DNA of 64,000 nucleotides from positions 62,001 to 126,000 of the forward strand of contig NZ_FMDM01000004.1 of NCBI RefSeq assembly GCF_900090105.1, read 5' to 3'. Position numbers and translations under genes: made by a program. The DNA is from Micromonospora humi (GTDB lineage: Bacteria > Actinomycetota > Actinomycetes > Mycobacteriales > Micromonosporaceae). Positions 21,401 to 29,219 of this stretch are shown in pieces (the stretch's first letter is position 1; the number at the start of each line of letters is the position of its first letter). The notes beneath the pieces were generated by a model. The model did no database searches. It was given only the letters and a program-made list of their open reading frames with translations, and was not told where the DNA came from.

Positions 21401-22739
21401 AGGTCGGAGTGATGGTGACCGCCCCGTGCGCCGGGCCGATCGTCACCGCCGCCGCCCCGGAGCTCGCCGAGTGCGACGCCGGGGAGGTGCTCGCCCCCGG
21501 CCCCGGTCGCGCCGACTCCGCCGGAGAAGGGTGGGTGCTGGCCGATGCGTCGATCGCCGGCGGGGCGACGGATGGGGTGCCACTGGTGAGATCGGCCCGA
21601 GCCTGACCGGCCACCGGCTCGCCAGGGTGGACGGACACCGCCGGCTCCGGTGTCCGCTGCGTCGGGATGGACGCGGCCGGGTCGATCCCGGGTGGCACGT
21701 CCAGGCCGACCGGCAGAGCCGCGACGCCGCCGAGCTTCCCGTCGAGCCGGTGGTGCAGCGCTGTGTCGGCCTGTCCGGTGGCGGAGCCGCTCACCCCGGA
21801 GGCCGCGGCGCGGGCCAGGTCCTCCAGCGACGGCCCCTGGCCGGTGGCCAGCCCCGCCGCGGTTTCCGCGAGGCTCTCGCCGGCCATCTCCCGCCCGAAG
21901 TGCTCCCCGACCCTGGCCAAGCGCCCGCTGGCGTGCCGACCGAGACCGGCGAGGGGCGCGGCCGCTCCACCGGCGAAACCGCCCAGCCCCGACGCGCCGA
22001 CGTCGGTGAGGTCGAGGCCGTCCCGCCGGCCGGTGGAGTTCTGGTAGGCCTGGGTGGCCAGGCTGGTGCCGGCCTCCTGCCCGGCCTCCACCAGGCCACC
22101 GAGCACCGCCTTGCGGGCGAGCCCTCGGGCACCGCTCTTGACCGCCTCCTTGGCGGCTCGCTCGCCCGCCTCCTTGAGTCCCTCCCGGACCGCCTTGCGG
22201 GCCAGCTGCGCCACCAGCCGCTTGAATATCTGCTGCACCGCGACCCGGGTGGCGGCGATCGCGGCCCCGGCCGCCGGTGACGCCGTGCCCAGGGTCAGCG
22301 CGGTGACCACCACGAGGGACAGCAGTTCGACGACCAGGATGCCCAGCTCGATCCAGGCCTCCAGCTTCGCGCCCTCGATGTCGCAGCCGCAGGAGTCGAC
22401 CAGTCGTCCCAACTCGTCGGTGGCCGCGGCCAGGACGTGCAGCGGGGCGTCCTCGTCACCGGCCACCCTGTCCCAGGCCGTGTCGAACGCGTGGGCCACC
22501 AGGCCGACACCGCCGTATCCGCTCTTCACCTCGCCGGCGGCGGTGACCGCGTCGTCGCGCGGGCCGGTCAGGACGCCGGCCACGCCGTACCACTGGTCAG
22601 CCAGGTCCCAGACGGCTCGCTCGTTGCCCTCGGGCCATTCCACGCCGACCACCCAGTCGAGCGCCTCGTAGATCCAGCCGGGCAGTTCCCAGGGGCAGTA
22701 GTCGAGCGGATGCGGGATCGGGCTGGGCAGCATGCTCAC
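18462..22739 (-). CDS. ESX-type polymorphic toxin with papain-like deamidase core and RelA/SpoT-like C-terminus
   Basis: 1425 aa from the GTG at 22739, which has GGAGG 8 bases upstream. Residues 1-115 are an alpha-helical WXG100/CpnT-like N-terminal domain (LPGWIYEALDWVVGVEWPEGNE). A hydrophobic helix (about 128-160) and a helical Ala/Gly-rich region follow, then a Pro/Ser/Thr/Ala-rich linker to about 580 and an Arg/Glu-rich helical segment. A Tox-PL (toxin glutamine deamidase, papain-fold) domain occupies about 770-940, with GINCLDC (Cys800), SHAWVALN (His906) and DPQSG (Asp921) as candidate catalytic triad. The C-terminal 250 residues carry FEDRFRNPQDSGYRDIQFLV and GEFRLQL...EWEH, resembling the RelA/SpoT synthetase fold. 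Such proteins are exported by type VII systems. Which domain is the active toxin is not known. Confidence 0.85.
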   Translation of the reverse strand: MSMLPSPIPHPLDYCPWELPGWIYEALDWVVGVEWPEGNERAVWDLADQWYGVAGVLTGPRDDAVTAAGEVKSGYGGVGLVAHAFDTAWDRVAGDEDAPLHVLAAATDELGRLVDSCGCDIEGAKLEAWIELGILVVELLSLVVVTALTLGTASPAAGAAIAATRVAVQQIFKRLVAQLARKAVREGLKEAGERAAKEAVKSGARGLARKAVLGGLVEAGQEAGTSLATQAYQNSTGRRDGLDLTDVGASGLGGFAGGAAAPLAGLGRHASGRLARVGEHFGREMAGESLAETAAGLATGQGPSLEDLARAAASGVSGSATGQADTALHHRLDGKLGGVAALPVGLDVPPGIDPAASIPTQRTPEPAVSVHPGEPVAGQARADLTSGTPSVAPPAIDASASTHPSPAESARPGPGASTSPASHSASSGAAAVTIGPAHGAVTITPTLSSVTVDAPIASASLAAPTDVRSGPAPAPPEMTSPPATPVHAAASVTLSPPTTDSPYSLGTPTPDRLVSGGGEGHIGASTAPTVHPHLAPSPGAPAIGPEPRPAPNPRFPLLETLAPPRPSTDSSAPFHGPPDRHPALRRETPQERAARVAADREALDRRRYRGYLASQRALHEENRRQSQVRELRELAEQHYEAARWLLTRGYELRQAGQHHLADQHVREGRLREQLHYRAVDEADAVRAGNRLPERVMVEDDLDFYRINDDVADLAPGAVETADESALSGHRHPPPVDRSRPYGRRGGLRPPLALHQTDLERQMPRNPDGSVARTADPRRGGWFRLANDGGPAADATRGINCLDCTLSLFETWMHGRPRVAAPRTFDGYLAGDVHRPVGGEVDGPLRVEETTGGRFQDLCGPDRPGATGADRRRVVERGYRDLHAQLASGGHGSYAFLITSFEGGGSHAWVALNQNGTVLYLDPQSGTVADQPLYRHSGAPFVGNVVDVDALVLGPDGRPMPLSGRPPGNFTVLPEPPPRPAPPRLPAPPPLDSGTPPDFNRVHLLGESTTFHRPPAASLPGSAPPAEPKPDQVRGAHREAHAARIAAGLYVRDALSASGSLDAAFAAGVTPVELAQHADGPTLRRLVPGLDETAAGDLKRLFADPRVQRMLDQSWEAPPRREELLAETLVRQLAERPDLVRMILATPELANSLTARPVTLHHLASHQEAIDVLGDVLDEIRERGATAVASAPIPAVEPTPLTREQIGMSLYFEGDRPVALQPKFDKGRSSDLAYRRSYLDNLYQEAEIAQGELDSLGHELAGLSAYGADYKPRPGPKDRARAEDKIERNGGQADRLRDLAAGRVSYQTVDDLYAGLANLRTNPRLRVARFEDRFRNPQDSGYRDIQFLVRTSSGHVGEFRLQLAALDQVAEWEHSLFEVSRDLEAVPRSQGRSLSVAESAIRKGIARRQREHFWAALQSTLSGGQR

Positions 22740-22757
22740 GCGCGGATCCTCCGGTGG

Positions 22758-23114
22758 TCAGCGCCAGGGCCGATGCGGGTTGTGCCGCTGGTGCGGGATC
22801 TGCCCGAGGTCACGGGCATTCCCCAGGTCCGTCTCGACGGTCGCGGTGACCGAGCGGACCACGTCGGAGCCGATCCCTTCGAGCGACCGGCCGAGCAGCT
22901 CCCAGGCCCGCAGCAGCGTCGCGGCGTAACCCTGGTAGTGCTTGTCGAACGCGGCGCCGATGTCGTCCCGCCCCCACGGCCGTTGCGCGCCGGCCGTGGC
23001 AATCGGGTCACCGGTCTCCCGTCGCGCCGCGTTCACCGCCCGGCCGGTCGCGGCCAGGTCGGCGCCGCCGCGCCGGGCGCGCTCCGCGTCCAGCCAGATC
23101 TCTCCCCCGGTCAC
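22758..23114 (-). CDS. WXG100-like ESX partner protein
   Basis: 118 aa, GTG start 3 bases after the stop of the YbaB-like gene, ending 18 bases before the toxin start. The predicted structure is two long helices, with the central segment around [29 protein letters not shown]. This matches the size and helical pattern of WXG100/EsxA-like small secreted proteins, although the Trp-X-Gly is represented only by PWGRDD. Such proteins accompany T7SS-exported polymorphic toxins and may act as export partner or chaperone. The function is inferred from position and fold type. Confidence 0.72.
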   Translation of the reverse strand: MTGGEIWLDAERARRGGADLAATGRAVNAARRETGDPIATAGAQRPWGRDDIGAAFDKHYQGYAATLLRAWELLGRSLEGIGSDVVRSVTATVETDLGNARDLGQIPHQRHNPHRPWR

Positions 23115-23117
23115 CGG

Positions 23118-23531
23118 TCACTCGCCGCGCGACATGACTGCGTCGGCCCGGCCCAGCAGCGTGCCGAAATCGTGGGTACGCAGGAACTCGACCGACGGCG
23201 AGCCGGGTGGCAGATGTCCGGAGAGCAGCTCACGGGTGGCGCTGCCCGCGGCGGCGTTGGCCCGCAGCACGGTCTCGGTGATCTTCCGGCTCAGCGCCCG
23301 GGCATCGCGGTCGTGGAACACGGCCGGGCTGACCTCGACGCTGATCAGCTCGCCCCGCGCCCCGACCACCGCGGTGACCTGACCGTCGTCGGAGCGCTCG
23401 GTCACCCGCAACTCGGCCAGCCTGGTCTGCAGTTCGTCCAGACCGGACCGCAGGCGCTGGTACTGGCCGTACACCTCGTCGAATCGCGCGCGTAGTGCAC
23501 GGTTCGCATCCCGGTCCGAACTCTCGGCCAC
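23118..23531 (-). CDS. YbaB/EbfC-like nucleoid-associated family protein
   Basis: 137 aa from the second GTG of a GTG-GCG-GTG run, because GGAAGGGGA lies at good spacing before it. A helix-strand-helix pattern (FDEVYGQYQRLRSGLDELQTRLAELRVT ... DGQVTAVVGARGELISVEVSP ... ITETVLRANAAAGSATRELL) is typical of YbaB/EbfC proteins. These bind DNA in other bacteria. In actinobacterial ESX toxin loci a YbaB-like gene is often first in the operon, as here; its role there is unknown. It is transcribed divergently from the SUKH-3 fusion gene. Confidence 0.82.
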   Translation of the reverse strand: MAESSDRDANRALRARFDEVYGQYQRLRSGLDELQTRLAELRVTERSDDGQVTAVVGARGELISVEVSPAVFHDRDARALSRKITETVLRANAAAGSATRELLSGHLPPGSPSVEFLRTHDFGTLLGRADAVMSRGE

Positions 23532-23600
23532 CGCCACTCCCCTTCCGTCACCGTGGGTAGGGCCGACCATACCGGGTGCCACGAAATCCATGGGGTCCGG

Positions 23601-23613
23601 TAATTTCAGGTGG
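23601..23613 (+). promoter_or_regulatory. Probable -10 element for leaderless mRNA of the SUKH-3 fusion gene
   Basis: TAATTT at 23601-23606 fits the actinobacterial TANNNT -10 pattern and lies 3-6 bases before the in-frame GTG codons at 23610 and 23613. No ribosome site is present. A leaderless transcript starting at one of these GTGs is therefore plausible; this is inferred from spacing. Confidence 0.4.
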
Positions 23614-24845
23614 TGATCGAGCGACAGCAGGCCGAGCAGATCGCCTCCGTGTGGGCCCGGCGGGACTCCGACCGCCTCGGTTTCCCCTGCACGCCTGTGG
23701 TCGAGGAGTTCGACCTGGGCTACGTGATCGTGTCCACGGTGGCCACCGAGTCCCGGGCCCTGCCCGGCGACCTGCCGACGACGGTCATCGACAAGGAGAC
23801 CGGCGAGGTGTCCACCTGGCCCCGGGTCCCGGCGGGCGCGGTGGAGGAGATGTACCGGCAACGCCGCCCGGCCGAACCGCGCGCCCCCCGCACCGTCGAC
23901 CCGGCCGCGCAGTTGCTCCGCGAGCTGACCCGGCTGCCCACCCCCGGCGCCGCCGCCCATCTCACACTCGACGGGCGACTGCACGTGGCGCAGGGTGCCA
24001 AGGGTGACGTCGAGCTGCGCCACCATCCGCTCGTCCGGTCCTACCTGGACGAGCTACCCGCCGGCCATCTGGTCCGGGGCGGCGAACGGCACGCCGAGAT
24101 GATCGCCGTCTCCGACGCCCTGCACGAGCACGACCACCGCCGGGCAGCGGAGGGGCTACCGCCACTCACCTACGAGGAGGCCCGCGATCTGTTGGGCACC
24201 GGCCGGATCGAGTTCTTCCGGATCCGCGAGCCAGGTGATCCGGCGGGTGGCGCGGCCGAACTCCCCTGCGACTCGTGCGTCAGGTTCCTGGTGCGATTCG
24301 CGGTCCTACCCTGGTCCGATCTGGCCTTCGTCGAGGAATGGCGCCCGGAGCCGCAGGACGTCGTCCAACCCGGACGGCTCCCGGACGAGGTGGCTCTCGC
24401 GCTCACGGACGGCGGCTGGCAGGTCAGCATGTTCAACGAGGCCCTCGCGCTGGGTGCGATCGCCGAGACGAGGGAGAGCACGGGGCAGCACCACCAACAC
24501 GAGATCTTTCCGGCCGCCGAGGCGGCACTCACCGCGTTCCCGGCCGTCCTCAGTCGGCGACGCGGGCCCGGCGAGCAGGTGTGGATCAGCCGATTCACGA
24601 CGAATCCGCTGCGCGCGGCGCACACCGCCGACACCCTTGCCGACTTCGGTGCGGTCCTGGGCGCCCGCCTCTTCCCGCTGGGCAGCGAACGTCAGGAGAG
24701 CATCCTCGCGGTCGACGAGCACGGCCGGGTCTTCGCCCTCGACCAGGCCGGCGAGTGGTTTCTCGGTGCCGACATCGACGCCGCCCTCACCACCCTGCTG
24801 CTCGGTCGCGCCCCGGCCCGGGTCCGCGACGACGGCACCTGGTGA
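23610..24845 (+). CDS. YrhB-like immunity / YwqJ-like deaminase / SUKH-3 fusion protein
   Basis: 411 aa. Three parts can be seen. Residues 1-90 resemble the YrhB/Imm35 immunity fold (RLGFPCTPVVEEFDLGYVIVST, DKETGEVSTWP). About 110-250 is a YwqJ-like nucleic-acid deaminase, with HAE at 161-163 and PCxxC at 220-223 as zinc and catalytic residues. Residues 260-411 are a SUKH-3 domain, ending LFPLGSERQESILAVDEHGRVFALDQAGEWFLG. YrhB and SUKH-3 domains neutralise polymorphic toxins, while the deaminase is normally a toxin activity. No export signal is visible, so it probably stays in the cytosol. It is divergent from the toxin operon and convergent with an ALDH gene. Confidence 0.83.
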   Translation: MVIERQQAEQIASVWARRDSDRLGFPCTPVVEEFDLGYVIVSTVATESRALPGDLPTTVIDKETGEVSTWPRVPAGAVEEMYRQRRPAEPRAPRTVDPAAQLLRELTRLPTPGAAAHLTLDGRLHVAQGAKGDVELRHHPLVRSYLDELPAGHLVRGGERHAEMIAVSDALHEHDHRRAAEGLPPLTYEEARDLLGTGRIEFFRIREPGDPAGGAAELPCDSCVRFLVRFAVLPWSDLAFVEEWRPEPQDVVQPGRLPDEVALALTDGGWQVSMFNEALALGAIAETRESTGQHHQHEIFPAAEAALTAFPAVLSRRRGPGEQVWISRFTTNPLRAAHTADTLADFGAVLGARLFPLGSERQESILAVDEHGRVFALDQAGEWFLGADIDAALTTLLLGRAPARVRDDGTW

Positions 24846-24846
24846 C

Positions 24847-26286
24847 CTACAGCTCGATCCCGGTGAGCACCGTGACGCGCTGCTCGGTGTAGTCCTCCAT
24901 GGCGCTGCGCAGCCCTTCCCGCCCCACCCCCGACCCCTTCACCCCGCCGTAGGGCATCTGGTCGGCCCGGTAGGACGGCACGTCGCCGACGATCACGCCG
25001 CCGACCTCCAGCGTGCGGGCGGCGGCGAACGCCACGTCGAGCCGGTGGGTGAAGACGCCGGCCTGCAGCCCGTACGCGGAGTCGTTGACCGCGGCGAACG
25101 CGGCCCGGTCGTCCGCGACCGGGGCGACCACCAGCACCGGCCCGAACACCTCCTCGGCGCACACCTTGGCGTCGGCGGGCACCCCGCTGAGCACGGTGGG
25201 TGGACAGGTGGCGCCGTCGCGCCGGCCGCCCACCTCGACGGTGGCCCCGGCGGTGACCGCCTCGGCGACCCAGGCCTCGACGCGCCGCGCCGCCTCGACG
25301 GAGACCAGCGGGCCGACGTCCGTCGACTCGTCGCGGGGGTCGCCGGTGCGCAGCGCCTCGACGGCGGCGACGAGCCGGGGCAGGAAGCGGTCGTAGAGCC
25401 GTTCGTGCACGTGGACCCGCTGCACGGCGATGCACGACTGGCCGGCCTGGTAGTTGGAGAACGTGGCGACACGCTGCGCGGCGAAGGTCAGGTCCTCGTC
25501 CGACGACCAGTCGGCGCAGATCACCGCCGCCGCGTTGCCGCCCAGTTCCAGGGTGACGTGCTTGTCGTGGGCGGCCCGGCGGATGGCCGCGCCGACCGGC
25601 CCGGAGCCGGTGAACGACACCACCGGCAGCCGCGGGTCGGCGACCAGGTCGGCGGCGCGCTCGTTGGGCAGCGGCAGCACCGAGAACATGCCCTCGGGCA
25701 GGTCCGTCTCGGCGAGGATCTCACCGAGCAGCAGGGCGGTGAGCGGGGTGGCCGGGGCCGGCTTGACCACGATCGGGGTGCCGACGGCGAGTGCCGGAGC
25801 GACCTTGTGGGCGACCAGGTTGAGCGGGAAGTTGAACGGGGTGATGCCGAGCACCGGCCCGCGCGGCACCCGCCGGACCAGGGCGATCCGGCCGGTCGCG
25901 GCCGGGTCGGTGTCGAGGCGTTGCAGGTCGCCGGAGAAGCGGCGGGCCTCCTCGGCGGCCCAGCGGAACACCGAGATCGCGCGCCCGACCTCGGCCTTCG
26001 CCCACTTGACCGGCTTGCCGTTCTCGGCGGTGATCAGCGCCGCGATCTCGGCGGCGCGTTCGGCGAGCCGCCGGGTGACGTGGTCCAGGGCCGCCGCGCG
26101 GGCGTGCGCGGGCAGGGCCGCGGCCGTCGCCGCCACCCGGGCGGCGCCGGCGACGGCGGCTTCGACCTGGTCGGTCGTGGCGAGCGTGGTACGTCCCACC
26201 GCCTGCCCGTCGTACGGGTGGGTGACGGTCAACTCGTGATCGCCGTGGGCGGGGCGGCCGGCGACGTAGAAGGCTCTCGGCTCCAC
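24847..26286 (-). CDS. NAD(P)-dependent aldehyde dehydrogenase family protein
   Basis: 479 aa. ALDH hallmarks are present: ITPFNFPLN, the VSFTGSGPVGAAI cofactor loop, LELGGNAA with the general base Glu, and catalytic Cys285 in GQSCIAVQ. The sequence is closer to the lactaldehyde/NADP-glyceraldehyde-3-phosphate dehydrogenase branch than to the betaine-aldehyde branch. In this context (patD-like and gabT genes divergent from it) a succinate-semialdehyde or related aldehyde is a plausible substrate, but this is inference. It lies divergent to the ALDH at 26.4 kb across a 142-base spacer. Confidence 0.88.
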   Translation of the reverse strand: MEPRAFYVAGRPAHGDHELTVTHPYDGQAVGRTTLATTDQVEAAVAGAARVAATAAALPAHARAAALDHVTRRLAERAAEIAALITAENGKPVKWAKAEVGRAISVFRWAAEEARRFSGDLQRLDTDPAATGRIALVRRVPRGPVLGITPFNFPLNLVAHKVAPALAVGTPIVVKPAPATPLTALLLGEILAETDLPEGMFSVLPLPNERAADLVADPRLPVVSFTGSGPVGAAIRRAAHDKHVTLELGGNAAAVICADWSSDEDLTFAAQRVATFSNYQAGQSCIAVQRVHVHERLYDRFLPRLVAAVEALRTGDPRDESTDVGPLVSVEAARRVEAWVAEAVTAGATVEVGGRRDGATCPPTVLSGVPADAKVCAEEVFGPVLVVAPVADDRAAFAAVNDSAYGLQAGVFTHRLDVAFAAARTLEVGGVIVGDVPSYRADQMPYGGVKGSGVGREGLRSAMEDYTEQRVTVLTGIEL

Positions 26287-26428
26287 GTCCGGCAGCGTAG
26301 ACCAGAGACGCCCACGCGGAAACAGTTGCCCAAACCCTTGTCTGCCTCGAATTCAGTAGCCAAGATGGCAGTCAGATTGCGAGAACCTCCGCTGACCTTC
26401 CTCCCGGCCACCCTCTCGGAGACTTGAC

Positions 26429-27865
26429 ATGAGCGACCAGCAGCAGCTGCGCAACTTCGTCAACGGCGAGTACGTCGACCCGGTGGACGGCGGCTACGCC
26501 GATCTGGTCGACCCGTGCACCGGCGAGGTCTTCGCCCGGGCGCCGGTGTCCGGGCCGGCGGACGTGGACGCGGCGATGACCGCTGCCGCCACCGCGTTCG
26601 AGAGTTGGCGGGACGCCACCCCGGCGGAGCGGCAGCGGGCGATGCTGAAGTTCGCCGACGCGGTGGAGGCGCGGGCCGCCGAGCTGGTCGACGCGGAGGT
26701 GCGCAACACCGGCAAGCCCCGGCAGCTCACCACCGACGAGGAACTGCCGCCGGCCGTGGACGAGCTGCGGTTCTTCGCCGGCGCGGCGCGCCTGCTGGAG
26801 GGGCGTTCGGCCGGCGAGTACCTGGCCGGCCACACGTCGTACGTGCGGCGGGAGCCGATCGGCGTCTGCGCGCAGGTGACGCCCTGGAACTACCCGCTGA
26901 TGATGGCGGTCTGGAAGATCGCCCCGGCGCTCGCGGCCGGCAACGCGGTGGTGCTGAAGCCGTCGGACACCACGCCGGTGTCGACGCTGCTGCTGGCCGA
27001 GATCGCCGCCGAGCACCTGCCACCGGGCGTGTTCAACGTGGTCTGCGGCGACCGCGACACCGGTCGTACCCTGGTCTCCCACCCCACCCCGCAGCTGGTG
27101 TCGATCACCGGCTCGACCCGGGCGGGCATGGAGGTCGCGGCCGCGGCGGCGCCGGACCTGAAGCGGACCCACCTGGAGCTGGGCGGCAAGGCCCCAGTGG
27201 TGATCTTCGACGACGCGGACGTCGCGGCGGCGGCCGAGGCGATCGCGGTCGGCGGCTACTTCAACGCGGGCCAGGACTGCACCGCCGCGACCCGGGTGCT
27301 CACCGGCCCGGGCATCCACGACGACTTCGTCGCCGCGCTCACCGAGCAGGCGCGCAACACCCGCACCGGTGGGCCGGACGACGCGGACGTGCTCTACGGC
27401 CCGCTGAACAACGCCAACCAGCTCGCCCGGGTCAGCGGTTTCGTGGACCGCCTGCCCGACCACGCGGACGTGACGACGGGCGGGTCCCGGGTCGGCGAGC
27501 GCGGCTTCTTCTACGCCCCGACCGTGGTCTCCGGCGTGCGGCAGGCCGACGAGATCATCCAGGACGAGGTGTTCGGACCGGTCATCACGGTGCAGCGGTT
27601 CACCGACGAGGACGAGGCGGTGCGCTGGGCCAACGGCGTCGAGTACGGCCTCTCCGCCTCGGTCTGGACCCGCGACCACGGTCGGGCCATGCGGATGACC
27701 CGCCGTCTCGACTTCGGCTGCGTCTGGGTGAACACCCACATCCCGTTCGTGTCGGAGATGCCGCACGGCGGCTTCAAGCACTCCGGCCACGGCAAGGACC
27801 TGTCGGTCTACAGCCTGGAGGACTACACCCGGGTCAAGCACGTCATGCACAACATCGAAGGCTGA
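26429..27865 (+). CDS. Gamma-aminobutyraldehyde dehydrogenase-like (PatD-type) aldehyde dehydrogenase
   Basis: 478 aa. It has the full ALDH set: [50 protein letters not shown], catalytic Cys284 in GQDCTAAT and EVFGPVI. The sequence pattern (GYADLVDPCTGEVFARAPVS...) resembles aminobutyraldehyde dehydrogenases, which oxidise 4-aminobutyraldehyde to GABA in putrescine breakdown. GabT starts 5 bases after its stop, which supports this assignment. Confidence 0.87.
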   Translation: MSDQQQLRNFVNGEYVDPVDGGYADLVDPCTGEVFARAPVSGPADVDAAMTAAATAFESWRDATPAERQRAMLKFADAVEARAAELVDAEVRNTGKPRQLTTDEELPPAVDELRFFAGAARLLEGRSAGEYLAGHTSYVRREPIGVCAQVTPWNYPLMMAVWKIAPALAAGNAVVLKPSDTTPVSTLLLAEIAAEHLPPGVFNVVCGDRDTGRTLVSHPTPQLVSITGSTRAGMEVAAAAAPDLKRTHLELGGKAPVVIFDDADVAAAAEAIAVGGYFNAGQDCTAATRVLTGPGIHDDFVAALTEQARNTRTGGPDDADVLYGPLNNANQLARVSGFVDRLPDHADVTTGGSRVGERGFFYAPTVVSGVRQADEIIQDEVFGPVITVQRFTDEDEAVRWANGVEYGLSASVWTRDHGRAMRMTRRLDFGCVWVNTHIPFVSEMPHGGFKHSGHGKDLSVYSLEDYTRVKHVMHNIEG

Positions 27866-27870
27866 TTTCG

Positions 27871-29160
27871 ATGGCCACGAGCGAGGAGCTGCGCAAGCGG
27901 CGCGGGTCGGCGGTGGCCCGCGGGGTGGGCAGCGTCGTCGACGCGTACGTCGACCGCGCGAGCGGCGGCACGCTCACCGACGTGGACGGCCGGGAGTGGA
28001 TCGACTTCGCCGCCGGCATCGCGGTCACCAACGTGGGCAACTCCGCGCCGAAGGTGGTCGAGGCGGTCCGCGCCCAGGTCGAGCGGTTCACCCACACCTG
28101 CTTCATGGTCGCGCCCTACGAGTCGTACGTGGCGGTCTGCGAGCAGCTCAACGCGGTGACGCCCGGTGGCTTCGAGAAGCGGTCGGCGTTGTTCAACTCC
28201 GGCGCCGAGGCGGTGGAGAACGCGATCAAGATCGCCCGGCACGCCACCGGGCGGCCGGCGGTGGTGGTGTTCGACCACGCCTACCACGGCCGGACCAACC
28301 TGACCATGGCGTTGACCGCGAAGAACATGCCGTACAAGCACCGGTTCGGGCCGTTCGCCGGTGAGGTCTACCGGGTGCCGATGTCGTACCCGCTGCGCGA
28401 CGGCGGGCTCGACGGGGCGACCGCCGCGGCCCGCTCGATCGAGATGATCGAGAAGCAGGTGGGCGCAGAGAACGTGGCCGCGCTGCTGATCGAGCCGATC
28501 CAGGGTGAGGGCGGCTTCGTCGTACCCGCCGAGGGGTTCCTGCCGGCGTTGCGCGAGTGGGCGACGGCGGCCGGGGCGGTCTTCGTCGCCGACGAGATCC
28601 AGACCGGCTTCTGCCGCACCGGCGACTGGTTCGCCTGCGCGCACGAGGGCGTCGAGCCCGACCTGGTCACGCTGGCCAAGGGGATGGCCGGCGGGCTGCC
28701 GCTCGCGGCGGTGACCGGGCGGGCGGAGCTGATGGACGCGGTGCACGTCGGCGGCCTCGGCGGCACCTACGGCGGCAACCCGATCGCCTGCGCCGCCGCG
28801 CTCGCGGCGATGGCCACCATGCACGAGCTGGACCTGCCGGCCGCCGCGCGGCGGATCGGCGCGGCGATGGGCGAGCGGCTGCGCGCGATCGCCGCCGGTG
28901 ACCCGCGGATCGGCGAGGTACGCGGCCGGGGCGCGATGCTCGCCGTGGAGATCGTGCAGCCGGGCGGGATCGTCCCCGACCCGGTGGCCACGGCGGCGCT
29001 CTCGGCGGCCTGCCACACGGCCGGGCTGCTCACCCTGACCTGCGGCACCTACGGCAACGTGCTGCGTTTCCTGCCCCCGCTGGTGATCTCCGACAGCGAG
29101 TTGGGCCGCGGCCTCGACATCCTCGAGGCCGCCTTCGGCCGGCAGGTGTCGGCCCCCTGA
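27871..29160 (+). CDS. gabT: 4-aminobutyrate aminotransferase (GabT)
   Basis: 429 aa from the ATG at 27871. It is a class III PLP aminotransferase: NSGAEAVENAIKIARHATGRPA, DHAYHGRTNLTMALT, EPIQGEGGF, ADEIQTGFCRTG, and catalytic Lys270 in LAKGMAGGLPLAA. It transfers the GABA amino group to 2-oxoglutarate, giving succinate semialdehyde. Co-transcription with the aminobutyraldehyde dehydrogenase just upstream is very likely. A strong bidirectional hairpin follows its stop. Confidence 0.94.
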   Translation: MATSEELRKRRGSAVARGVGSVVDAYVDRASGGTLTDVDGREWIDFAAGIAVTNVGNSAPKVVEAVRAQVERFTHTCFMVAPYESYVAVCEQLNAVTPGGFEKRSALFNSGAEAVENAIKIARHATGRPAVVVFDHAYHGRTNLTMALTAKNMPYKHRFGPFAGEVYRVPMSYPLRDGGLDGATAAARSIEMIEKQVGAENVAALLIEPIQGEGGFVVPAEGFLPALREWATAAGAVFVADEIQTGFCRTGDWFACAHEGVEPDLVTLAKGMAGGLPLAAVTGRAELMDAVHVGGLGGTYGGNPIACAAALAAMATMHELDLPAAARRIGAAMGERLRAIAAGDPRIGEVRGRGAMLAVEIVQPGGIVPDPVATAALSAACHTAGLLTLTCGTYGNVLRFLPPLVISDSELGRGLDILEAAFGRQVSAP

Positions 29161-29162
29161 TC

Positions 29163-29213
29163 GTGGAACACCACGGGCGTAGATCCCCCCAGGTTTCGCC
29201 CGTGGTGTTCCAC
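29163..29213. terminator. Perfect 17-bp hairpin between convergent genes; member of a repeat family
   Basis: Arms GTGGAACACCACGGGCG (29163-29179) and CGCCCGTGGTGTTCCAC (29197-29213) are perfectly complementary around a 17-base loop. The element starts 2 bases after the gabT stop and ends 6 bases before the stop of the opposing gene, so it can terminate both. A second copy with the same 17/17/17 geometry lies at 43873-43923, so it is also a dispersed repeat. Confidence 0.75.
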
Positions 29214-29219
29214 CCCTGC

